Shown: piece by piece, positions 17,804 to 25,500 of the stretch
Position numbering within the stretch: the stretch's first letter is position 1
How the letters are laid out: each line of letters begins with the position of its first letter
From: Gammaproteobacteria bacterium
GTDB taxonomy: Bacteria; Pseudomonadota; Gammaproteobacteria; Steroidobacterales; Steroidobacteraceae
DNA length: 64,000 bases
Assembly: GCA_013289615.1 (NCBI GenBank)
Contig: JABCZO010000002.1
Span: 101,309-165,308 of the forward strand
Direction of reading: 5' to 3'
Made by a program: the position numbers and the translations under genes
The notes under the pieces: model-generated
What the model was told of the DNA's origin: nothing
Databases searched by the model: none
What the model saw: only the letters and a program-made list of their open reading frames with translations

Positions 17804-18255
17804 AGCAGGAAATTCGCAGCTTCCTTGTCCTCAGTTCCTGATCGTTTCAGATACTCCCTGGGTGTCAGTTGACCCAGCGAGCTGTGTGGTCGATGCAAGT
17901 TATAATCGACCCGCTCATTCGTCGCGTAGCTCCAGTTAAACAATTCGATGAAGCCGTTCTCCTTAGGTTTCCCGGGTCGGTGAGATCGATCATTATACCG
18001 TGCCGGAATGCCAAGTCATCAAGGGCTCGTGAGGTGATCGGTCCCATGATCGACCGTGATTGTCCTGGGCTTTTCGTGCTTGGCGAACGCTCTGGCCAGT
18101 GCGGCGGCCATTGCGTTACCCGACATGCTTTGGGCCGTCTCCAGGATGGGACTCCAGCGACTCCATTGATCGAAGACGGTGAGCACCCGGAAGGTTCTAC
18201 CATCCATCAATGCATCATGGACCAATGGGATCGTCCGCTCGGCGTAACCTGACAA
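17800..18255 (-). pseudogene. IS3-family transposase OrfB remnant with frameshifts
   Basis: In the right order but in different frames I read LMDGRTFRVLTVFDQWSRWS, ITVDHGTDHLTS, DDLAFRHGIMIDLTDPG, and finally VDYNLHRPHSSLGQLTPREY and a short tail. These are the DDE integrase-core blocks of an IS3 OrfB. At least two frameshifts separate them. The start and OrfA are missing. It butts head-on against a second IS3 fragment near 18240. Confidence 0.8.
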
Positions 18256-18695
18256 TCGTCGATGATTTCACCAAGGCGGTCGTCGACGTTGTCGTCGACC
18301 GCGGGATCTCCGGTCAGTATGTCACCCGGGTACTCGATGCGGCAGCGCACTTTTGCGAGCTGCCGAAAATCATCCGGACCCATTAGGGTCCGGAGTTCAC
18401 CGGCAATACCATGGACACCTGGGCGTATCAGCGTTGAATTGAGCTGCGATTGATAGAGGCGGGCAAGCCGACTCAAAACGCATACGTCGAGAGCTTCAAC
18501 GGCAAGTTCCGAGACGAGTGCTTGAACGAGCACTGCCTCCGTACACTCGCCGAGGCTCGCACCGCCGGCGCCGCCTGCCGCGCGGATTACAACCAGGGTC
18601 GCCGCAAGCGCGCTCGAATATCGGACCCCGCAGAGTTCGCAGCTGCTTGGCGCTCCCGGCATGCCGGGAGCGCCAAGCAGATGGCACAGAGTTGA
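18234..18695 (+). pseudogene. Second IS3-family transposase OrfB remnant with stops
   Basis: One continuous frame reads LTIVDDFTKAVVDVVVDRGI, then GPEFTGNTMDTWAYQR and NAYVESFNGKFRDECLNEHC, and a C-terminus ending AWRSRHAGSAKQMAQS. It is interrupted by TAG at 18384-18386, where IS3 enzymes read T-D-Q-G-P-E-F, so the second catalytic Asp is lost too. A TGA at 18435-18437 also interrupts it. Only the C-terminal half of OrfB remains. It is a different IS3 element from the minus-strand remnant beside it. Confidence 0.85.
18643..18680. repeat. 38-bp perfect palindrome at the end of the IS3 remnant
   Basis: CTGCTTGGCGCTCCCGGCA is followed directly by its exact complement, giving a loop-less 38-bp palindrome. 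It lies in the last codons of the IS3 OrfB remnant. It could extrude as a cruciform or form an RNA hairpin at the end of the old transposase message. Confidence 0.9.
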
Positions 18696-18716
18696 GGTAA
18701 CGTCACAATTTGGGAG

Positions 18717-18750
18717 TTTACGAGCTTATCTTCGGCAATAAACTTCTGGG
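18717..18750. repeat. Short direct repeat, copy 2 (upstream of GT-C gene)
   Basis: TTTACGAGCTTATCTTCGGC and the following AATAAACTTCTGGG match 11669-11700 with two extra bases and few changes. It lies 22 bases after the IS3 remnant stop and 36 bases before the GT-C start. Confidence 0.6.
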
Positions 18751-18786
18751 CGACTCTCAAAGGAGGCCCGGGATATACTTGATTCG

Positions 18787-20448
18787 ATGAAACTGTCTGA
18801 CCGACGTGTTCTCTCGATGGCGGCTCAGGCGACCGCGAATATTTTAGCCGCGGATCGTTTTTTTGTCGTCGCGTTGGTGATTCTTGTCACGTGGGCCGTA
18901 ATTTTTATTTACCGCACGGTTTTCTGGTTTGATGGGGTCCCCTACTTCTCTCTCTTCGACGATGAGATGCTCTCGATGCGTTATGCCCTCCATCTGGTCG
19001 AGGGCCAAGGGCTCGTGTGGAACGCGGGCGAGCCTGTCGAGGGTTATACCAATCCTTTATGGACGGTTTACATGGCAGGCACAATAGCCCTCTTTGGCAA
19101 GCATATTGCGCCATTGGCCATACAGATTACGGGGATGGGCCTGATGATGGCGACCATTGCGATGGCCGCTTCCGCAGCGCGCGAAGCATGGCTCGTGGAT
19201 GGGCGAAGCAAGATATCGCCACGCACGCTGTCTTTTGGCGCTGCCCTCATGCTTATGGCGACTTTCTATCCGCTACAGTATTGGTCGCTTACGGGCATGG
19301 AAGTTTCCTTGCTCTCCGCGCTGGCCGCCGGTGCGGCGTTGGTGCTGGTGCGGATCGAGACGGGACGCCTGGCGGGGGTACGGGGCTTGGTACTCATGCT
19401 TGCGGCAGTTCCCGTCGCGTATTTCGCGCGACCGGACGGATTTATAGTGCTCATGCCCTTGCTCGCCGTTTGCGCCGTCCATGCCTTGCGGCAGGCGCCG
19501 CAACGGGCGATTGTCGTCGGGATTGCGGGGAGTGTGGCGATTGTCGCGATGGTCTGGGCCCATTTTGCATGGCGTCTGCATTTCTATGGAGTTTTATTGC
19601 CCAACACCTATACGCTGAAAATGGACGGCTACAGCTGGAGCCTGCGCCTATCGAACGGGCTGGGTTTTCTTGCGCGCTTTTTCGCCTATTATGGCGTCGC
19701 CATTTTCGTTGCCGCATTGTTGTTCTCGCTGTTCGCGCAGCGTCGCCTGATGGGAGCGGCGTTCCTCGCTTCTTTCGCCCTGTCCGTCGTCTATCAGATA
19801 TACGTGGGTGGCGATCCATGGGTCTATTGGCGGCAACTGGTACCTGGATTGGTGCTGCTTTATACCGGGCTGGCGATCAATCTCGCGGAAGCGTTGGCGC
19901 GTTTGCCTGATGGTCGGAGGTCCGTTCCATTCATTCAGTCTCTTTGCGGCGTGTTCGTTCTTTGCGCCGTCACGAATGCGACTTTCGTTAAGCAGATCGT
20001 GGGTTATACTTGGGTGTATCAGGCGGACGCGGCCAAGACCAATATTGCCACGGCGCTTGCTTTGCGCGAGGTGCTACAGCCCACTGCGACGATCATGTCG
20101 TTCTGGGCGGGAACGCTCCCTTATTATTGGGAGGGCAAGGCGATCGATCCTTTAGGCAAGGCCGATAGCCGAATATCTCGGCTTCCGATTGATCTTTCCG
20201 TGGCCTGGGGTGGTATGAAAGGCGTGCCCGGCCATGCCAAGCACGATTTCAATTTCTCGATTGTCGAGGCGAAGCCTGAATATGTTCAGACCGCGTGGAA
20301 TCCCGATCAATTAGTAGGGCCTCTCACCGGTCGATACGTCGCGGCACGCTACAAAGGTCTATCACTGTGCCTCCGCAAGGAGTCGCCGCTGGTACGATGG
20401 CAGCTAGTCGAAATAACAGGCGCGTGCATCGCTGGTCGAACCTCTTAA
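18787..20448 (+). CDS. GT-C type integral membrane glycosyltransferase
   Basis: 553 residues with about nine to eleven membrane spans. The first extracytoplasmic loop carries the acidic motif YFSLFDDEMLSMRYALHL, then GLVWNAGEPVEGYTNPLW. This pattern is seen in polyprenyl-phosphate-dependent GT-C enzymes such as the AftB-like arabinofuranosyltransferases, with the DDE acidic pair as the catalytic base candidate. Spans include FVVALVILVTWAVIFIY and GVAIFVAALLFSLF. It would use a lipid-phosphate sugar donor on the periplasmic side to decorate a glycan. AGGAGG lies about 20 bases before the ATG, further than usual. It stands alone between IS3 debris and the flippase. Confidence 0.78.
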   Translation: MKLSDRRVLSMAAQATANILAADRFFVVALVILVTWAVIFIYRTVFWFDGVPYFSLFDDEMLSMRYALHLVEGQGLVWNAGEPVEGYTNPLWTVYMAGTIALFGKHIAPLAIQITGMGLMMATIAMAASAAREAWLVDGRSKISPRTLSFGAALMLMATFYPLQYWSLTGMEVSLLSALAAGAALVLVRIETGRLAGVRGLVLMLAAVPVAYFARPDGFIVLMPLLAVCAVHALRQAPQRAIVVGIAGSVAIVAMVWAHFAWRLHFYGVLLPNTYTLKMDGYSWSLRLSNGLGFLARFFAYYGVAIFVAALLFSLFAQRRLMGAAFLASFALSVVYQIYVGGDPWVYWRQLVPGLVLLYTGLAINLAEALARLPDGRRSVPFIQSLCGVFVLCAVTNATFVKQIVGYTWVYQADAAKTNIATALALREVLQPTATIMSFWAGTLPYYWEGKAIDPLGKADSRISRLPIDLSVAWGGMKGVPGHAKHDFNFSIVEAKPEYVQTAWNPDQLVGPLTGRYVAARYKGLSLCLRKESPLVRWQLVEITGACIAGRTS

Positions 20449-20735
20449 GATCATCTCGGCCCAATCAACGATTGGAGTCTATCGTCCGCGATCGTTTTAT
20501 TTCATGGAAACACTTCAAGCATTCTTGAGAAGATGAACCGATGGCCTTGACGGTAATCGCTCGATCTTCCTTCAATTGCCTACATATTCAGCAAGCATCG
20601 GGAAGCCGACTTCGATATAGGTGAGACGGTGTATGCTCCGGAGGCCGGAATCTACACCAAGGAAGGAGACAGTCATTTCTCGCCATGACTCGTAATCTCC
20701 TGCCACCCTCATCCTATGCGCACTGGTCATGCCAC
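20449..20735. other. Intergenic, short protein-like remnant
   Basis: A plus-strand frame ending at 20688 reads FSKHREADFDIGETVYAPEA and on for ten more codons to a stop. It looks protein-like but I cannot place it in a family. Its start is not visible. The stretch also contains, at 20727-20735 and beyond, the beginning of a copy of the FkbM 5' end. Confidence 0.4.
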
Positions 20736-22028
20736 TTAAATTTGCGCCTCCGGTGGACCGCTTACGCCTCGCCGCCTCAGGGCGTGGAGTAGAACCCCTG
20801 TCGTCGCCATACTCTGAAATACAAAGCTGGCACAGGTTGCTTGCGCTGCCCCAACTATTCCATTGCGCCGGATCAGGACGATGCTAAAGGCAATATTAGC
20901 GACTGCGCCCAACACTATGGGAAGGAGCAGCCGCGCAGAATAGCCTACTGACAAAAGGCGATTTTCGAGTACCTGGGTTACGCCAAAGACCGCGTATCCG
21001 AACGACACCCAAAGCATAATATCAACGGCGCCGGCTCTATAACCTGGCGCGAGGAGCAAACGGGCGACGAGCGTGCCGGCGACGTAAATGACGGCCACGC
21101 CCGCTGTACTCAGTGAGACGCTGCAGAGTATCCAGCTGGCAAAAATGCGGCGGGCCTGGCGATTGTCCTGCCGATTCTCCGCATCGAAAAGTATCGGGCG
21201 AAAGAGATCGCACAGCGCCGAGCTTACCAAGTTCAGACCACGGCTCGCGATAGAAAAAGGTGCAACGTAGCGGCCGGTTGCGTCCGCGCCCAGAAAGAAG
21301 GCCAGCGTGTAGCGATCGCCGAGATTTGCGAGCCAACTTAAGGCCGACATTGGGGCGAAGGGCATTCCATAAGACCACGCCTTGGAGAGGAACCCAGTAT
21401 TGGCTGCCGAATGTGCCCCGAAGACGGTGCGCGCGCTTTTCTCTCCCATAAGAATGACGACCAGAAGCAACACGATGGCAAGCGTCTGTCCTAACAAGAA
21501 CGATTCCACTCTGGGCGCGAGACGCAGTGCAATTAGTGTCACGACCAATAGTAGTAGGGCTTCGATGACTTGAATCCGCGCGTATGCAGCCTGGCGGCGC
21601 TCTGCCTGAATTCGGCACAGAAATACGTTTCGTAGCACCATCGCAAATAGCCACGCGATCCCACTCGCCACTAAAGACGGGGTGTATACGACCTTCCCCA
21701 TCATCCGCGCAACGGCCCATGAGAAGACGATCAGCCCTGCAAGGACTGCTGTTGCGCGCAGCGCCCAGATCATTGCTTCGCGCGTAAACTCATCGCCGGC
21801 TCGCCGAGCCTCCGCTTCGGAGTAGTAGCGCAACTGCGCCGCCGTAAAACCGGCGACAAACACCTGTAGACCCAGCGCTAGAGCGCTTAATATAAGATTC
21901 GATTCGCCAAAGACATCCGGCGGCGCCAGATTCGTATATAGGCGCAACGCGGTGATCCCGAGCGACGCGACTGCCACTTGACCGACGACTATTAGGGCTC
22001 CAGTGCGAACGAGATGTCGCGCGTTCAT
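20736..22028 (-). CDS. Polysaccharide flippase, Wzx-like (MOP/MATE superfamily)
   Basis: About 430 residues with twelve to fourteen membrane spans. It starts MNARHLVRTGALIVVGQVAV and contains SYGMPFAPMSALSWLANLGD then RYTLAFFLGADATGRY, the central loop typical of Wzx/PST flippases. It would move the lipid-linked repeat unit across the inner membrane for the Wzy-like polymerase. The track start at 22193 adds 55 non-membrane residues; the ATG at 22028 gives the usual N-terminus. The last nine codons (VSGPPEAQI) are read from a displaced copy of the FkbM gene start, so the native C-terminus was probably replaced. Confidence 0.85.
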   Translation of the reverse strand: MNARHLVRTGALIVVGQVAVASLGITALRLYTNLAPPDVFGESNLILSALALGLQVFVAGFTAAQLRYYSEAEARRAGDEFTREAMIWALRATAVLAGLIVFSWAVARMMGKVVYTPSLVASGIAWLFAMVLRNVFLCRIQAERRQAAYARIQVIEALLLLVVTLIALRLAPRVESFLLGQTLAIVLLLVVILMGEKSARTVFGAHSAANTGFLSKAWSYGMPFAPMSALSWLANLGDRYTLAFFLGADATGRYVAPFSIASRGLNLVSSALCDLFRPILFDAENRQDNRQARRIFASWILCSVSLSTAGVAVIYVAGTLVARLLLAPGYRAGAVDIMLWVSFGYAVFGVTQVLENRLLSVGYSARLLLPIVLGAVANIAFSIVLIRRNGIVGAAQATCASFVFQSMATTGVLLHALRRRGVSGPPEAQI

Positions 22029-22223
22029 ATACAGCTGTAACCGACCAGCAGGACCATCGGCACAAACCAACCGCGCCACGCGCGTTGGGTGCGTGGAGGA
22101 TGTTCTGTCTGCAACTGCATAGCTGAGCGCGCTGCTGGAGCAACGCGCGCTTGAGAGTCCAGCGGTGCAGAAGCGGGGGCACACGCCGTACAACTACACG
22201 CATAGGCTGTCATGCACCCTAAC

Positions 22224-22534
22224 TCATGACGTTCGGATGCATCCATGATGGCTCTGTGCGCAGGTTCCGCGCCGGCACTGCAGACTCACTTGCCCCCAGT
22301 CCCGAGCCACTCCGCCCGGAACCCAACCGAAAGCTGTCAAGACTGCCCATACACCGAGACTTGCCACACAAGCAGCGTGCCACACAAGCAGCGTGACCCC
22401 ATATAGCAAAGCCACACGCGCGAAAATGGGAGCGACCACCGCGCCAATGACCACAAATCCGACGGTGGTCACACCAAGAGCGCCGGCAATGACCCAGATG
22501 CCGGACGTGGAAGCCCGCAGCGCGGTTATGGTGT
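22224..22534 (-). pseudogene. Membrane-protein remnant
   Basis: The frame reads SGIWVIAGALGVTTVGFVVI and VAPIFARVALLYGVTLLVWH, which gives two or three membrane spans resembling the C-terminal end of a flippase or other polytopic protein. It has no start of its own: it begins at the edge of the polymerase duplicate. A 16-bp tandem duplication inside it (22364-22395) shifts the frame. I regard it as the tail of a destroyed gene. Confidence 0.4.
22364..22395. repeat. 16-bp tandem duplication
   Basis: CCACACAAGCAGCGTG occurs twice in a row. The unit length is not a multiple of three, so it frameshifts the membrane-protein remnant that contains it. Confidence 0.9.
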
Positions 22535-24147
22535 TGCGAATAATCGGAATAGCCCCAAGAACACCAGCACATAGACTACGGCTCCCGCATTGCTGCTGAG
22601 CCACCAGCCGTCCGAACCCAACCCCGCAGAGATTCCCATGAAGACAAGGGGGTACATCACAACCGCACGTTTTGCTATCACCGAACGCGCGATAGCCGAG
22701 TACGCTCGGAGGCAAAGACCGTAATGATGGAAGCCAGCAGGACGCCGAACCACCCAAGGATGTAGTACCCGTCGACGAACACTCCAATGCCGGTCGAGCT
22801 ACCGCGAGACCCTGCGATCTTTTCGTAAAGGTCTACGCCGGCAACCGTCATCTCCGGTTTGCTCGGAAACAGCAGCCTTGAGACGAAGATCCACATGACG
22901 CGACCCAGATCGTCGCTGCCACGCCCCTGATCATGCAACTCTACGGCGGCCTGCTGAGACGACAGGTAATTGAGGCGCGACCACCACGATCCGGCGATCT
23001 CTTGCTGTCTGTGATGGGATTCGCCGCCGGTGAAGTAAGTGACGGCAATGTCAAAGCGCTGCGAGAGGGTGGCGGCCACAGGCTGACCTCTTCCGCGATA
23101 GGCCAATTCGTTCCTGCCGAAGTTGACGATGGGGCCGATCAGCATATAGATCAAGAAACCCACCAATGCAGTAAATAAAAGATTGCGAAGCCGCCGCTGG
23201 CGAAAATAGTTCCCAAGCCCAGCCGCCATCATGACGATGAGAACTGCGGGCTTATTGAACATCAGGAATCCGGTTGTCACTTCGGTCAGGAGCAGTAGCT
23301 TGGCCAAGGCGCCGATCCACCGTGGGCCGATATCCTTGTACATCCAGCCGACCAGTACCGCTAGCACCAGCAATTGCGTCAACTGGCGGGCTACCGCCGA
23401 CGGAACGTTCTTCGTCAGACGCAGTTCGAACGGCACGACGACCAGATACTTCGCGACAAGGCCGATGAGAACGAACACGACGAGCACTCGCACCGGAGAC
23501 ATTCTTGCCCATCGCCGCGCCGCCGTATACGCCACTTTGGCCAAGGACGGAAATCTAGCGAAACAAAACGCAAATCCCGTCAACCCGATACCGATGAAAT
23601 TGAGTCCCATCAGCCACATCGACTGCGTTGCATCGACCCAATACCAGGATTTCGAAAGATCGGCGGCCTCCGCCGGCCCGATCACGAACAGCAACGGTCC
23701 GAAGGCGTAATACACGGCGCCGGAAATCGCAAGAAACAGCCCACTCTCGTACAGGATTCGGGTCGGCTCTGCCGCCAGGGCACGATAGACGAGATACCCG
23801 AGCATCGTCAGGCTGACGATGCAAAATGGCACGAGCCACCACCATGCACTCGGTTCGACGAAAGATGCGAATTCGAGTGCAAGGAGTCCGAGAAAGAGAT
23901 GGACACGAAAACCGCTATGCCCAATCGCCGGAAGCATGGCCGACGCAATTGCGCCCTGCGCCACCAGCCTCGCTGACGGAAAGCAACGCCCGGGCGCTGT
24001 CCAATTATTCGGCGCGACTTGATCATTGCAGCATTGGCTGCTTGGTTCGGCCAATCAATCAAGCTCTTACGGTCTCGGCAAGCAACGACATGCGTCTCAC
24101 GGCCCATACTAGGACAGCTGAGTCGATGTAATGAAGCTCCCCTTTTA
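22520..24147. repeat. 1.6-kb direct repeat, copy 2 (frameshifted polymerase)
   Basis: Counterpart of 9775-11404, in the same orientation. It is two bases shorter, matching the two single-base losses seen in its reading frame. Beyond 24147 and below 22520 the flanks of the two copies are unrelated. Confidence 0.9.
22526..24107 (-). pseudogene. Repeat-unit polymerase, second copy with two frameshifts
   Basis: This copy aligns with the intact 512-residue polymerase at 9781-11319. The middle (22678-24054 in the track) is in frame from HLFLGLLALEFASF to ILGWFGVLLAS. The N-terminal codons, IDWPNQAANAAMIKSRR, lie in another frame because one base is missing near 23905 (copy 1 has one more base between GAGATGG and AACCGC). 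The last 75 codons, YSAIARSVIAKRAVV to LVFLGLFRLFA, lie in a third frame because one base is missing near 22723. The loss of two C-terminal membrane spans should abolish function. Confidence 0.85.
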
Positions 24148-24921
24148 CGGACTGCGCTTGACCACCCCGATCAGTTCGCCGCCTAGGACCGCCTCCGTCG
24201 GCGCCGTACCGTATCGCATTATTCCTCCACGTCTGGCTTTAGTTCCTCGTTGCCCCGCTTTGACCCCTTGTATTCAGCCGTCTTCCTTTTCAGGAAGCGC
24301 GTTCGGCGAGCACGAGCACCGCAGACTCCATCGGCGAACAAGGTAGCCGCAAGACATTGGGTACGCGTTGCAAAGGTGCGACACTCCCGAACATCTGCCA
24401 CCTGGACTCACGTAGAATCCGTGACAGATTGTACAAACCATTGAACAATATCTATATATTATATGCACACTTCATCGATTGCGCATTGGCGCGCCATCCT
24501 GCAGAAGACCTTGCATATTCCTGGGTCTGTTTTTTGTACCGTCGGCACCACCTTATGCGAAGTGCCATGTGCAAGCACCCGAGCCGACGCTCGTTCGGGG
24601 TCGCTCGCACTCGAGTCATCGTTCAGCATCGAAGCCCTTGCTGACAGCAATATTTCTCAGAGTTGGACGAGTGTGAAACGTCGCAGCAGATATGGAAATC
24701 CCAGAACAACCTGGCGCGCTCCAGGCAGTTCGACCCAAGACAACCCCGGAGTCGACGATGCTGGCGCGACATAACGTACAATCTTCCCCGTCCATCTCTA
24801 CAAGATGCGGCCGTGGCTGCGCTGGGAAGCAGGGCTCGACATCGATGCCCGGATATAGCACCGTCGCCAGCTATACTTGTCACCAGAGCATAGCCTGGAT
24901 CGCGGCTAGGATCAGATTCTG
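24148..24921. other. Intergenic leader of the exopolysaccharide operon, no gene found
   Basis: 774 bases between the polymerase duplicate and the first export gene. Short frames on both strands lack recognisable motifs. An AT-rich patch with CTATATATTATATGC (about 24450-24465) stands out and could be part of a promoter or a binding site for an AT-preferring regulator, but no paired -35 element is convincing. Confidence 0.45.
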
Positions 24922-25491
24922 ATGTCGTGGCTCCCGGGGCTTCTTCTCAGACAGGGGCGTGCGCTATGGGGCTGGCCGACCCTCGTGCTTCTCCTTTGGC
25001 TGGCCACCGCCGCGCTCGCTCAGCCCACGGACAACGATTACAGGCTCGGCCCGGGCGACCGGATCATCATTAAAGTCTTTGGCGAAGAAGATCTCAGCAT
25101 GGATGTTCGGCTCAACGACACCGGGCGGCTCAACTATCCCTTTCTCGGTGAGCTGGTGGTACAAGGCCTCACCGTCACCGAACTGGAACAGCTCATTACC
25201 CGCGGGCTGAAGGGTTCCTATCTGCGCGACCCCACAGTCACGGTGTTGATCGGCGAGTATCGGCCATTCTTCGTGAACGGCGAAGTGCAAAGGCCGGGCG
25301 GCTTTCCCTACCAACCGAAATTGACGGTCGAGCAGGCCATCGCACTTGGCGGTGGGTTCACGCAACGGGGGTCGCACAGCAAGATCGACGTGATTCGCGC
25401 CAGCGACCCGCAACACAAGCCGGTGCGGGTTGGCCTCGCCGATCCGGTGTTTCCCGGTGACATTATTACCGTGAAGCAGAGCATCTTCTAA
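24922..25491 (+). CDS. Polysaccharide export outer-membrane protein (Poly_export/SLBB), short Wza type
   Basis: 189 residues. A signal peptide ends WLATAALAQ, with cleavage likely after ALA. The Poly_export domain follows with NDYRLGPGDRIIIKVFGEED and GRLNYPFLGELVVQGLTV. One SLBB domain has FFVNGEVQRPGGFPYQPKLT then VEQAIALGGGFTQRGSHSKI. It lacks the second SLBB domain and C-terminal helix of E. coli Wza, as is usual for the short class. No lipobox Cys is visible at the cleavage site. It is the first gene of the exopolysaccharide operon, nine bases ahead of the Wzc-like gene, and should form the periplasmic/outer-membrane part of the export channel. Confidence 0.93.
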   Translation: MSWLPGLLLRQGRALWGWPTLVLLLWLATAALAQPTDNDYRLGPGDRIIIKVFGEEDLSMDVRLNDTGRLNYPFLGELVVQGLTVTELEQLITRGLKGSYLRDPTVTVLIGEYRPFFVNGEVQRPGGFPYQPKLTVEQAIALGGGFTQRGSHSKIDVIRASDPQHKPVRVGLADPVFPGDIITVKQSIF

Positions 25492-25500
25492 TCGGGTGCC

